Assembly: GCA_965199165.1 (NCBI GenBank)
Contig: OZ240681.1
Coordinates: forward strand, 3,348,001-3,412,000
Direction of reading: 5' to 3'
Source: LMUY01 sp965199165
GTDB lineage: Bacteria > Pseudomonadota > Alphaproteobacteria > Acetobacterales > Acetobacteraceae
Length of the DNA stretch: 64,000 bases
The position numbers and the translations under genes are program-made. Below, in pieces: positions 50,717-60,275 of the stretch. How positions within the stretch are numbered: the stretch's first letter is position 1; every line of letters begins with the position of its first letter. Under the pieces are notes generated by a model. The model was given only the letters and a program-made list of their open reading frames with translations, made no database searches and was not told the DNA's origin.

Positions 50717-51301
50717 TCAGGAAAGCTCCCGCACCAGCTTGCGGCGCATGGCATCGGCGAACGCATCGTAGTCCTGGCAGACCATCGCGAAGGCATCAGG
50801 CCCGCCGATCACCTCCGCCGTATAGCTTTGCAGCAGATCCGGCTCCTCGTGCAGCACGCACAGCCCGTTGATCGTCGCGCCTGCCGCCACCAAGCGGTCA
50901 CGCACCGGGCCCGGGGCGATGCCGGCATTGCTGCGTCCGTCCCCAGCGACGTCGATCACCCGCCGGGCGACGGGGATGGGCAGGGCATCGAGCAAGGCGC
51001 CCGCGGCGACCAAGGCCTCGCCGATCGCGGTCTGCCCGGCCGGGACGATGCGTGGCACGTCCGTCACCGCATCGGCGAAGCTGGCCAGGTCGCCGTCGGA
51101 CCCGACGCGCGTCCATCCCACCATGACTTGGTGCGCGCCGGCCCCGGACCACAGCAAAAGGGACAGCAGGCTGGCCCGATGCGGGCCGCCCTGCAACGCC
51201 GCCGCCACCTCCGGATCGCGCAGCGCCGCGGCGATGCCGCCCGTGATGGCGTTGAACTCCTGGAAGGTGACGCTGGCCGACCCGTCCAGTGCGAGGACCA
51301 A
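50717..51301 (-). CDS. DUF1194 (VWA-like) protein
   Basis: The 194-aa product has a von Willebrand A-type MIDAS at its very start (LALDGSASVTFQEF), DAVTDVPRIVPAGQTAIGEAL near residue 78 and VIDVAGDGRSNAGIAP near 110, which fits DUF1194. Most members have a signal peptide before the MIDAS; here coding-like sequence (APADLA) continues a few codons upstream but no ATG, GTG or TTG exists before TTG 51301, so the true start may be CTG near 51319. It follows the aminotransferase by 22 nt. Confidence 0.75.
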   Translation of the reverse strand: MVLALDGSASVTFQEFNAITGGIAAALRDPEVAAALQGGPHRASLLSLLLWSGAGAHQVMVGWTRVGSDGDLASFADAVTDVPRIVPAGQTAIGEALVAAGALLDALPIPVARRVIDVAGDGRSNAGIAPGPVRDRLVAAGATINGLCVLHEEPDLLQSYTAEVIGGPDAFAMVCQDYDAFADAMRRKLVRELS

Positions 51302-51323
51302 GGCGAGGTCGGCCGGCGCCAGC

Positions 51324-52718
51324 TCAGACCACTGCCAACCGCTCGCGCCGCAGCTGCACCGTCAGCTCGTCCAGCGCGCGGCTTACCCGATCCAGCATCT
51401 CGTCGATCTCCGCCACGGTGATGATCAGCGGCGGGCTGAACGCGATGCTGTCGTTCGGCAGGCCGCGGCAGATCACCCCGTGCTGCTCGCCCAGCTTGGC
51501 GAAGCGGCCGGCGACCTTCATCGCCGGGTCGAAGTTCTGCTTCGTCGCCTTGTCCGCCACCAGTTCCACCGCACCGATCATGCCGATGCCGCGGACCTCC
51601 CCCACCAGCTCGTGCCCGGCGAAGCGGCGGCGCAGCTCGGCCTGCATGTGCGGGCCGACCTCGCGCACATGGTCGACGATGCCGATCTCGTCGTAGATCT
51701 TCAGCGCCTCGATCGCCACGGCGGCCGGCACCGGGTGGCCGGAATAGGTGTAGCCGTGGCCGAAGGTGCCGATACGGTGGCTTTCCTCCGCGATGGGGCG
51801 GAACACGTGCTGGCCGATGATGGTGGCGGAGATCGGCATATACGCCGCCGACAGCGCCTTGGCGCAGGTGATGATGTCGGGCTTCATCCCGAACGTCTCG
51901 GTCCCCCAGTAATTGCCGGTGCGGCCGAAGCCGCAGATCACCTCGTCGGCCACCAGCAGGATGTCGTGGCGGCGCAGCACGGCGCCGACCTTCTCGAAAT
52001 ACGTTGCCGGCGGCACGATCACGCCGCCTGCGCCCATGATCGGCTCGGCGAACATCGCCGCGATGGTGTCCGCACCCTCGGCCAGGATCAGCTTCTCCAG
52101 CTCGTCGGCGCAGCGGGTGGCGAACGCCTCCTCGCCCTCGCCATCCAGCCCAGCATGGTAGAGGTGCGGCGTCATCGTGTGGATGAAGCCGGGCAGCGGC
52201 AGGTCGAACGAGCGATGGTTGTTGGGCAGCCCGGTCAGCGAGGCGGCGGCCAAGGTGATGCCGTGGTAGCCCTTCAGCCGGCCGATGATCTTCTTCTTCG
52301 CCGGGCGGCCGAGCGCGTTGTTGTAGTACCAGGCCATCTTGATCGCCGTGTCGTTCGCCTCCGACCCGGAGTTCGAGAAGATCACCCGCGCATCCTCCAA
52401 CGGGGCGCGTGCGGTCAGCATCTCCGACAGCTCGATCAGCGGGCCGTGCGACTTGGCGGTGAAGGCGTGGTAGAACGGCAGCACGCGCATCTGGTCGTAG
52501 GCCGCCTTGGCCAGCCGCTCGTTGTCGAAGCCGAGCGAGGCGCACCACAGCCCGGCGACGCTTTCGATGTACTCCTTGCCGTCCTCGTCCCACACCCGCA
52601 CGCCCTTGCCGCGGCTGATCACCATCGGGCCCGCCGCCTCGTGCGCCACCAGGTCCGTGTAGGGGTGCAGCGTATGCGCCACGTCACGGGCGGCGGCGGA
52701 GTTCGGACGAACGGGCAT
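51324..52718 (-). CDS. Class III (omega) aminotransferase
   Basis: A 464-aa PLP enzyme of the omega-amino-acid:pyruvate aminotransferase type. Motifs: GLWCASLGFDNERL near residue 56, FSNSGSEAND near 112, GYHGITLAAASLTG near 148, EPIMGAGGVIVPP near 224, LVADEVICGFGRTG near 254 and the PLP lysine in CAKALSAAYMP near 288. This group uses beta-alanine, GABA, putrescine or taurine as donors; the exact donor cannot be read from sequence. It leads a two-gene unit with the DUF1194 gene. Confidence 0.92.
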   Translation of the reverse strand: MPVRPNSAAARDVAHTLHPYTDLVAHEAAGPMVISRGKGVRVWDEDGKEYIESVAGLWCASLGFDNERLAKAAYDQMRVLPFYHAFTAKSHGPLIELSEMLTARAPLEDARVIFSNSGSEANDTAIKMAWYYNNALGRPAKKKIIGRLKGYHGITLAAASLTGLPNNHRSFDLPLPGFIHTMTPHLYHAGLDGEGEEAFATRCADELEKLILAEGADTIAAMFAEPIMGAGGVIVPPATYFEKVGAVLRRHDILLVADEVICGFGRTGNYWGTETFGMKPDIITCAKALSAAYMPISATIIGQHVFRPIAEESHRIGTFGHGYTYSGHPVPAAVAIEALKIYDEIGIVDHVREVGPHMQAELRRRFAGHELVGEVRGIGMIGAVELVADKATKQNFDPAMKVAGRFAKLGEQHGVICRGLPNDSIAFSPPLIITVAEIDEMLDRVSRALDELTVQLRRERLAVV

Positions 52719-52891
52719 GCGGGTCTCCTGGGGCGATCGGCGCGATGCTAGGCGCGTGATGCCGAGCGGGGAACCCCTCCGCGGCGGCTGCCGGCTGCCC
52801 GGGCAGCTTTCGGATTATCCATGAACCGAGGTGTGACAAGACCGGCGGCTGTGCTTAGGAATGAGGGGCTGGGACGGTCGGGGATGGAACG

Positions 52892-53284
52892 ATGCGTGGG
52901 AGGCTGATGGCGGCGGCGGTGGCCTGCGGGTTGATGGCAGCCTGCGGCGCGATGGCGCAATCCCGTGGTCGGTCCACGGAGGATACCCTGCCGCCCTCCG
53001 TTCCGCCGAAGGTGTCCACGCTCGCGCCCGTGCGCGGCATCTCTGGCCCGCGCCTGGAGCCGGGGGCCGTGCTCTGCAACACCGAGCAGGACTTGCAGCA
53101 TCGCGGCGAGGTCAACCGCCGGATCGCCGACGGCATCCCCGACCCAGGCGACCCGCTCTCCGGCTGCCGCCTCCTCAACCAGGAGCGCGGCGTGGAGGTG
53201 GTGAGCCGCGTTGCCATGGGCCGCCTGCAGGTCAAGCTGAAGCCGACTGGCGAAGTCGGCTGGACGGATGCGTTCGTCCGTTGA
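52892..53284 (+). CDS. Small exported hypothetical protein, 130 aa
   Basis: The signal region MRGRLMAAAVACGLMAACGAMAQ has either a lipobox (MAAC, Cys18) or a Sec cleavage after AMA. The mature part contains LEPGAVLCNTEQDLQHRGEVNRRIADG and GCRLLNQERGVEVVSRVAMGRLQVKLK, ending in a GWTDAFVR; two cysteines could form a disulphide. I do not recognise the family with certainty, although the GxxxWTD ending resembles small SH3-like periplasmic proteins. ATG 52892. Confidence 0.6.
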   Translation: MRGRLMAAAVACGLMAACGAMAQSRGRSTEDTLPPSVPPKVSTLAPVRGISGPRLEPGAVLCNTEQDLQHRGEVNRRIADGIPDPGDPLSGCRLLNQERGVEVVSRVAMGRLQVKLKPTGEVGWTDAFVR

Positions 53285-53325
53285 ACGGAAGCTACCACGC
53301 GCCTTCTGACCGACGCTGACGCTCT

Positions 53326-53490
53326 CTAGACCGACCTGCCTCGTATAGCTCTCGCCTGCGCAGGGCCCCACCGCCGAGCGAAATAGTCCCAGATATCTTC
53401 GACGTCTCCCTGCGCTCGCGGCGAGAGCGTGTATCGAAGCGCCACGGAGTTGGTTAGTTGATCCCCTAGATCGACGGTGATGTCGTTAGC
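53326..53490 (-). pseudogene. Remnant of a parDE toxin-antitoxin pair
   Basis: On the minus strand, GTG 53445 to TAG 53326-53328 encodes 39 residues with ALRYTLSPRAQGDVEDIWDY followed by FARRWGPAQA, a good match to the N-terminus of ParE toxins, then ends prematurely. Directly before it and in the same frame, 53446-53490 encodes NDITVDLGDQLTNS, which resembles the first residues of ParD antitoxins. The two fragments are fused without the rest of ParD, and the ParE C-terminus is missing. I read this as a deleted, nonfunctional TA locus. Confidence 0.6.
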
Positions 53491-53534
53491 CTATCGCAAA
53501 TGACAGCCGTTTCTCGTCGACCGGCCAGCGGTGC

Positions 53535-54260
53535 TCAAGGGCCAGCCTCCCGACGGGCGGCCGCTTCCTCCGCGCTGGCGACTCCGCCATGCGCCGCGGA
53601 CCAGGCGACCGGGTCCTCCAGGAAGCGGCGCACCTCGGCCAGGGCTGGCTCGGCGAAGTACGGTCGCTCTCGACATGCCTCCAGCACGTCCCACCACGTG
53701 CAAAGGCTGTGGAGCGAGACGTCCATCGCGGCCAATGTCTCGAAGCTGCCGGGGAACACGCCATAGAAGAACACGACGAAGGCATGGTTCACGATGGCGC
53801 CCGCATCGCGCAACGCCTGGGCGAACTGGATCTTGCTCCGCCCATCCGTGGTGAGGTCCTCCACCAGCAGGGTCTGCTTGCCCTCTGGCACGTCGCCCTC
53901 GATCAGGGCATTGCGGCCAAATCCCTTCGGCCGCTTCCGGACATACGCCATGGGCGCCATCATGCGGTCCGCGAACCATGCGGCGAACGGGATGCCCGCG
54001 GTTTCACCACCGGCGACGGCCTCGATGGTTTCGTAGCCGATGTGGCGCCCTATCTTCTCCACTCCCAGGGCGCAGATCTTCGCACGCGCCCGGGGGAAGT
54101 AGATGATGCGACGGCAATCGATGTAGACCGGAGACTTCCACCCGGACGTGAAGGTATAAGGTTCCTCGGGGCGAAAATTGACGGCTTTGATCTCAAGCAG
54201 GATGCGCGCCGTGGTCAGCGCCGCGTCGCGATCCCAATCGGTCTGGTGCTGCTGCGGCAT
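53535..54260 (-). CDS. pyrE: Orotate phosphoribosyltransferase
   Basis: PyrE converts orotate and PRPP to OMP in pyrimidine synthesis. The 241-aa product has FTSGWKSPVYIDCRRIIYFPRAR near residue 40, GGETAGIPFAAWFADRM near 88, the flexible-loop KRPKGFGR near 112 and the PRPP-binding LLVEDLTTDGRSKI near 137. It is about 25 residues longer than E. coli PyrE at the C-terminus. The start ATG 54258-54260 is chosen over an upstream in-frame extension of arginine- and proline-rich noncoding character. Confidence 0.92.
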   Translation of the reverse strand: MPQQHQTDWDRDAALTTARILLEIKAVNFRPEEPYTFTSGWKSPVYIDCRRIIYFPRARAKICALGVEKIGRHIGYETIEAVAGGETAGIPFAAWFADRMMAPMAYVRKRPKGFGRNALIEGDVPEGKQTLLVEDLTTDGRSKIQFAQALRDAGAIVNHAFVVFFYGVFPGSFETLAAMDVSLHSLCTWWDVLEACRERPYFAEPALAEVRRFLEDPVAWSAAHGGVASAEEAAARREAGP

Positions 54261-54331
54261 GTCGGCCTCCCGCCTGCGGTACGGGTTCGATAGCGGCTGG
54301 CGTCCCGCGCGTCCATGCCGGGCAGACGCCG

Positions 54332-55348
54332 ATGCGTGAGCCGGCGGCGCTGCGCAATGCCGGCGGCCCGCCGATGGATGAGACGGCGCCCGTCTGGGTG
54401 CTGGACGATCCGGGCGACCGCGCCTCCGACCAGGCGATCGGGGTGGCGGAGCGGCTGGGCGTGCCGCATCTGCGGGTCCCGCTGGCGTGGCGGTGGCATG
54501 CCCGGTTGGCCGGGTTGTTGCACCGCGGTTCGTTGCGCGGGCTGCTGGCGTCGGGCTGGCCGTTCTCCGCGCCGCAAGGCCCGGCGGTGGCGATTTCCGC
54601 CGGCCCACGGTCGGAGGCGGTGGCGCTCTGGCTGCGGGAGGGGTTCGGCACCCGGCTGGTGCATTGCGGCATGCCCCGGCGGCGGCGGCGGCTGTTCGAC
54701 CTGCTGGTGGCGCCGCGTCACCTCGGCTCGCATGACGCGCCCAACGTGGTGGAGGTGCTCGGGGAGCCGCATCGACTCTCCCCCCTGGTGCTGTCGCAGG
54801 CGCGGGTGGCCTGGGCCGGTCGCCTGTCCCACTTGCCGCGCCCGTTGATCACGCTGCTGGTGGGCGGCGGCGGGCTGGGCGGCGAGATGCGCCCTGCGGC
54901 GGCGCACGCCCTGGCCCGGCAGGTGGCCCGCATGGCGGCGGCGGCCGGCGGCTCGGTGCTGGCCACCACCAGCCGGCGCACCGGGCAGGAGGCGACGAAC
55001 GTGCTGGCCGCCGGCCTGGCGCCCAGCATGCACGTGCTCTACCGCTGGGGGGAACCTGGCGAGAACCCGTATGCCGCCATGATCGCCCTGGCCGATGCCA
55101 CGATCGTGACGGGAGATTCGCCCGGAATGATCAGCGAGGCCTGCGGCGGGGAGGCGCCGGTGTTCATCGCCAGCCTGGGCGACAAGCCGTCCAACCGGCG
55201 GCTGCACACGCTGCTCTACCAGGCCACGCAGGCCCGCCCGCTCGGCACCAGCCTGTCGGGCTGGCCGCGCACGCCGCTGGACGAGGCCGGGCGGGTGGCG
55301 AAGGAAATCCGCGCCCGCATGTCGATGGGCCCGCAAGCCGTCGATTGA
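54332..55348 (+). CDS. ELM1/DUF1022-family protein, copy 2
   Basis: A 338-aa paralogue of the protein at 1939-2895. Shared motifs in the same order are LPRPLITLLVGGGG near residue 168, TTSRRT near 211, GEPGENPY near 240 and TGDSPGMISEACGG near 260. The N-terminal half shares the PLAWRWHARLAGLL-type segment but diverges otherwise. ATG 54332 is used; ATG 54374 (MDETAPVWVLDD) also gives a complete first strand and may be the true start. It lies divergently from pyrE, 71 nt away. Confidence 0.8.
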   Translation: MREPAALRNAGGPPMDETAPVWVLDDPGDRASDQAIGVAERLGVPHLRVPLAWRWHARLAGLLHRGSLRGLLASGWPFSAPQGPAVAISAGPRSEAVALWLREGFGTRLVHCGMPRRRRRLFDLLVAPRHLGSHDAPNVVEVLGEPHRLSPLVLSQARVAWAGRLSHLPRPLITLLVGGGGLGGEMRPAAAHALARQVARMAAAAGGSVLATTSRRTGQEATNVLAAGLAPSMHVLYRWGEPGENPYAAMIALADATIVTGDSPGMISEACGGEAPVFIASLGDKPSNRRLHTLLYQATQARPLGTSLSGWPRTPLDEAGRVAKEIRARMSMGPQAVD

Positions 55349-55379
55349 CCCGGCGCACCTGCCGACGCAGGCTCCAGCC

Positions 55380-56450
55380 ATGGAGCGCACGTACAAGATC
55401 GCCGTCATCCCCGGTGATGGGATTGGCCAGGAAGTCGTCCCCGCGGCACTCGATGTGCTGGACGCCGCCGCAACCCGGTTCGGCTTCACGCTGAAGCCGA
55501 CGCATTACGACTGGTCCTGCGAAACCTATGTCCGCACCGGCGCCATGATGCCGCCGGACGGGCTGGACCAGCTGCGCGGGTCCGACAGCGTCCTGTTGGG
55601 GGCGGTCGGATGGCCCGGCGTGCCCGACCACATCTCGCTCTGGGGGCTGCTGATCCCGATCCGGCGCGGCTTCGACCAATACGCCTCGGTGCGTCCTTGC
55701 AAGCTGATGCCGGGCGCCCGCACCCCGCTGGCCGGCCGCACCGAAGCCGACATCGACTTCGTCGTCGTGCGCGAGAATACCGAGGGCGAGTACTCCGCGA
55801 TCGGCGGCCGCATGTACGACGGCACCGAGCACGAGTTCGTCAGCCAGCAAAGCGTGTTCAGCCGCCGCGGGACCGACCGGATCATTCGCTACGCCTTTGA
55901 ACTGGCGCGCACCCGGCCGCGCAAGCACGTCACTTCCGCCACCAAGTCGAACGGCATCACCATCAGCATGCCCTATTGGGATGAGCGTTTCGCGGCGATG
56001 AAGGCGGCCTATCCGGACGTGGAGACGGCGCAGTTCCACATTGACATCCTCTGTGCCCATTTCGTGCAGCATCCGGATTGGTTCGACGTCGTGGTCGGGT
56101 CGAACCTGTTCGGCGACATCCTGTCCGACCTGGGGCCGGCAGTGGCGGGCAGCATCGGCATCGCCCCTTCGGCCAACATCAATCCGGAGCGGCTGCACCC
56201 GTCGATGTTCGAGCCCGTGCACGGCTCGGCACCGGACATCGCCGGCAAGGGCATCGCCAACCCGATCGGCCAGATCTGGTCGGCGGCCATGATGCTCGAC
56301 CATCTGGGTGAGGCCGAGGCGGCGCGCGCGATCATCGACAGCTTCGAGGCGCTGCTGCGGGACGGCGGGCCGCGCACCCGCGACATGGGTGGCCAGGCGG
56401 GAACGTCGGACGTCGGACGGGCGATCGCCGAGGCCGTGCGCGCCGGTTGA
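55380..56450 (+). CDS. ttuC: Tartrate dehydrogenase/decarboxylase (IPMDH-family beta-decarboxylating dehydrogenase)
   Basis: The 356-aa enzyme of the isocitrate/isopropylmalate dehydrogenase family begins IAVIPGDGIGQEVVPAA. VRENTEGEYSAIGGR near residue 125, the cofactor and metal site DILCAHFVQHPDWFDVVVGSNLFGDILSDL near 222, and FEPVHGSAPDIAGKGIANP near 278 fit the tartrate dehydrogenase branch, which also decarboxylates D-malate. IPMDH (LeuB) is less likely given the SLWGLLIPIRRGFDQYASVRPCKL segment. No tartrate transporter is adjacent. Confidence 0.85.
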   Translation: MERTYKIAVIPGDGIGQEVVPAALDVLDAAATRFGFTLKPTHYDWSCETYVRTGAMMPPDGLDQLRGSDSVLLGAVGWPGVPDHISLWGLLIPIRRGFDQYASVRPCKLMPGARTPLAGRTEADIDFVVVRENTEGEYSAIGGRMYDGTEHEFVSQQSVFSRRGTDRIIRYAFELARTRPRKHVTSATKSNGITISMPYWDERFAAMKAAYPDVETAQFHIDILCAHFVQHPDWFDVVVGSNLFGDILSDLGPAVAGSIGIAPSANINPERLHPSMFEPVHGSAPDIAGKGIANPIGQIWSAAMMLDHLGEAEAARAIIDSFEALLRDGGPRTRDMGGQAGTSDVGRAIAEAVRAG

Positions 56451-56466
56451 CGACACGCCGGGCTTG

Positions 56467-56778
56467 ATGGTGGACGCCGGTCCGCTTACCATCAGCGGAT
56501 ATTGCGAGAGAGTCGCAATCGGAGGCAGAGTTTTGGGACGCGACCAGACGGTAATCGGGCGGCGGTGCGAGCGGGCGGTGGTGACTGCCTACCGGGAGTT
56601 GCGGGCGACGGGTAACTTGGACATGGACGCTTTCCGCGCCTGCACCGTGCTCTACCGCATCCACCACCCGGAGGCGTCTCTCAACGAGGCCCGTCGGCTG
56701 GTGTCGGAATGGATCGACCATCATGTGGTCCGTGGCGATACCGGCCCGACGCCGGGCTGCGATTGTGGAGACCACTGA
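56467..56778 (+). CDS. Hypothetical protein, 103 aa
   Basis: A small helical protein between the tartrate dehydrogenase and GDPD genes (GDPD follows after 15 nt). Visible features are RRCERAVVTAYRELRATGNLD near residue 32, FRACTVLYRIHHPEASLNEARRLVSEWID near 56, and a Cys-rich end CDCGDH. The helical part suggests a single bundle domain. No family is recognised. ATG 56467 is the likeliest start; a TTG precedes it by one codon. Confidence 0.6.
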   Translation: MVDAGPLTISGYCERVAIGGRVLGRDQTVIGRRCERAVVTAYRELRATGNLDMDAFRACTVLYRIHHPEASLNEARRLVSEWIDHHVVRGDTGPTPGCDCGDH

Positions 56779-56793
56779 GCGTCCGATCCGGTC

Positions 56794-57651
56794 GTGACCG
56801 TCGAGTTGATCGGACATCGCGGCGCACGCGCATTGTTTCCGGAAAACACCGTCGCAGGGTTCAAGTCGGCGCTTGCCGCTGGCGTGCGCAGCTTCGAGAT
56901 CGACGTCGGTATGACACGCGACGGCGTGGCGGTCCTCAGCCATGATGCCAAGCTCTCGCCAGACCTGACCCGTAGGTCGGATGGGCGCTGGATCAGGTCC
57001 CACACGCGCGCGCTGCGGGACTTCGACTATGAGGAACTGCTGGCGTTCGACGTGGGGCGCCTGCGGCCTGGCAGCCGCACGGCGCAGCGCTTCCCGCGCC
57101 AGGTCCCGGCCGACGGGGCCACGATCCCGACCCTGGAAGAGGTGCTCCGCCTGCACGGCCGGGCGCGATGGACGGTCGAGGTGAAGACCTATCCCAATCG
57201 GCCTACCCTGACGCTGCCGCCGGAGCGCATCGTGGAGGCGGTGGCGGAGGCGGCCGACAAGGCGGGCGCCGCCAAGCGGATCACCGTGCAGTCGTTCGAC
57301 TGGCGGGGGCCGCGGCACTTGCGGCGCCTGCGGCCAGAGCTGGCCTACGCCTGGCTGACCGTCCGGAACACCCGCGCCTGGCGCGGCGGTCAGGCCCGTC
57401 TGCCCGACACCGTGGTCGAGCAGGGCGGTGGAACATGGTCGCCGCAATACCGTGAACTGACGCCTCGGCTGCTGGAGCGGGCGCACCGGGCTGGCCTGCG
57501 CGTGGTGCCCTGGACCGCCAACGCCCCCGACGCCATCGTCCGCCTGGCCCGATGGGGTGTCGACGGGATCATCACGGACGACCCGCTGGTGGCCCGTGCC
57601 GCGCTGCGTCACGCCGGGCTCGAACCACCTCCGCATCCAGCGCAGAGCTGA
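56794..57651 (+). CDS. Glycerophosphodiester phosphodiesterase family protein
   Basis: A 285-aa TIM-barrel enzyme that would hydrolyse glycerophosphodiesters to glycerol 3-phosphate. Catalytic and metal residues are in IGHRGARALFPENTVAGFKSAL (His8, Arg9, Glu near 15), EIDVGMTRDGVAVLSHDAKL near residue 40 (Glu, Asp, His) and VEVKTYP near 128. The C-terminal VVPWTANAPDAIVRLARWGVDGIITDDP is diagnostic. There is no signal peptide, so it is cytosolic. The GTG start is at 56794. Its last 80 nt overlap the yaiI gene on the other strand. Confidence 0.9.
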   Translation: MTVELIGHRGARALFPENTVAGFKSALAAGVRSFEIDVGMTRDGVAVLSHDAKLSPDLTRRSDGRWIRSHTRALRDFDYEELLAFDVGRLRPGSRTAQRFPRQVPADGATIPTLEEVLRLHGRARWTVEVKTYPNRPTLTLPPERIVEAVAEAADKAGAAKRITVQSFDWRGPRHLRRLRPELAYAWLTVRNTRAWRGGQARLPDTVVEQGGGTWSPQYRELTPRLLERAHRAGLRVVPWTANAPDAIVRLARWGVDGIITDDPLVARAALRHAGLEPPPHPAQS

Positions 57652-58057
57652 AGCGGGACCGGTCGGCCTGGGTCAGTCCGGCATTCCCGCCACCCCCCAG
57701 CCCGACCTCCCGGAGGTGCCGGGCGATCTCCCGGCCGGCAAGGGCGCTGCCGATATTGTCGCCTGTCCAGGGGCGCCCGGTATGACCCAAGGCACGCGCG
57801 CCCTTGTCCAGGCAGCGCTTGGCCAGCGGGATGTCCGCGGTGATGCAGATATCGCCGGGTGCGATCCGCTCCGCGATCCAGTCGTCCGCTGCGTCCGGGC
57901 CATCCGGGACGATCACCATCTGCACGCCCGGCTGATGCGGCGGCCGTATCGGTCGGGAGCCGTTATGCACCACCAGCACGTCGAGCCCGGTCCGCGCAGC
58001 CACGCGGTAGACCTCGTCACGGACCGGGCAGGCGTCGGCGTCGACATACAGGCGCAT
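57572..58057 (-). CDS. yaiI: YaiI/YqxD-family protein (DUF188)
   Basis: A 161-aa PIN-like protein of unknown function found in many bacteria. RLYVDADACPVRDEVYRVAAR, VVHNGSRPI, VPDGPDAADDWIAERI and GDICITADIPLAKRCLDKGARAL with the following GRPWTGDNIGSALA are all family signatures. ATG 58055-58057 gives the canonical start. Its 3' end runs 80 nt into the oppositely oriented GDPD gene, so the last 27 residues are coded antisense to GDPD. Confidence 0.9.
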   Translation of the reverse strand: MRLYVDADACPVRDEVYRVAARTGLDVLVVHNGSRPIRPPHQPGVQMVIVPDGPDAADDWIAERIAPGDICITADIPLAKRCLDKGARALGHTGRPWTGDNIGSALAGREIARHLREVGLGGGGNAGLTQADRSRFSSALDAEVVRARRDAARHGPPAGRP

Positions 58058-58133
58058 CAGCGGGCCCATTCGTCTGGAGGGAGGAGCCGCCGCCCTTCCC
58101 TCCGGACCGGTCGGGTGCGTGCCGCGCCCGTGG

Positions 58134-59441
<1,308 letters not shown>

Positions 59442-59514
59442 GCTGGATTCCTGTCGTAACGGGCCGGCGGGACTCGCCGCCCAACTGCACCGGCGCGCTC
59501 CGGTGAATGTGTCC

Positions 59515-59542
59515 AATTAAGGGCGAAGCATGCCTTAAGCAA
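59515..59542 (-). promoter_or_regulatory. Candidate gltA promoter
   Basis: On the minus strand TTGCTT (59542-59537), a 16-nt spacer and TTAATT (59520-59515) resemble sigma70 elements; the region is clearly richer in AT than its surroundings. It would give a leader of about 65-70 nt before the gltA ATG. No experimental or comparative support is available. Confidence 0.4.
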
Positions 59543-59564
59543 CCTTCGCGCTTGCAGCATCGGC

Positions 59565-60107
59565 TTAATTGACCAGCCACATGCCGCGCCGGTGGCTCCG
59601 CGCATCCTGTTCGGCCCCGTCCAGCGAGGCATCGTCGGCCTGGGCCCAGCCAGCGCGGACCAGGGCGGCGTTTACGTCTTCCCCGCCGGCATCGCATCGC
59701 CCAGCCGGCCGGCCCGCCCGATCGTGGCCGGACACCCGGCAGTCCACCCGTCGGTCCCGCACCAGGTCGGCCAAGACAGCCGTGGCCATCCCGCCGCAAT
59801 CCTGCCCGGCGGCGCAGCCTCGGCCGCGTTCCGGCGCGCGCAAGTCGCTCAACCGGACCACGACGCCGTCCAATTGCAACGTGTCGCCATCGATCACTGC
59901 CACGCGTTCCGGCGCTGCGGAGATCACCCGGGCGTCCGACGTCATCTGGCCGAACAAGCTGCCCGAGACGCCTAGCAGCACGAGCCACCCACCGGCCATG
60001 GCCCCCACCAACGCGACAGTCACCGTGCGCAACAACCCCTGCGGACGGCCGGCACGACTGGAGGAGCGGAAGATGCGTCGGGGACGATCGATGGACACGC
60101 AGGACAT
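59565..60107 (-). CDS. Membrane-anchored thermonuclease (SNase-like) protein
   Basis: A 180-aa protein with an N-terminal membrane helix (about residues 27-50, VTVALVGAMAGGWLVLLGV) and a staphylococcal-nuclease-like OB fold: VAVIDGDTLQLDGVVVRLSDLRAPERG (Asp and Arg of the active site), CGGMATAVLADLV, and NAALVRAGWAQADDASLDGAEQDARSHRRGMW at the end. Two Cys in CAAGQDC and another pair in RVDCRV and GRCD may form disulphides in the periplasm. Longer in-frame starts exist (up to 60254), but ATG 60105-60107 gives the best anchor. Confidence 0.8.
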   Translation of the reverse strand: MSCVSIDRPRRIFRSSSRAGRPQGLLRTVTVALVGAMAGGWLVLLGVSGSLFGQMTSDARVISAAPERVAVIDGDTLQLDGVVVRLSDLRAPERGRGCAAGQDCGGMATAVLADLVRDRRVDCRVSGHDRAGRPAGRCDAGGEDVNAALVRAGWAQADDASLDGAEQDARSHRRGMWLVN

Positions 60108-60275
60108 CCGGAAGGGGCGGCCGGCTTGATGCCTACCGCGGCGGGCGCGTGACATGCAAGCGGCGCGGTCGGAGCGGTTAACCTCGCAGCTCGAACGGCT
60201 TAGCGCGCCCACTTTCCATGGCCGCGGGCGAACTGCGGACCACTTCACGAGCACGCCGGCCCTTCAGGAACCGCG

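Noticed and set aside
52740..52890. GTGACA-17-TAGGAA as a promoter for the small exported protein
   Set aside because: The -10 match is poor and no other support exists, so it is not listed as a feature.
55380..56450. Assignment as LeuB (isopropylmalate dehydrogenase)
   Set aside because: The N-terminal substrate-region residues fit tartrate/malate dehydrogenases better, and no leuC or leuD is adjacent.
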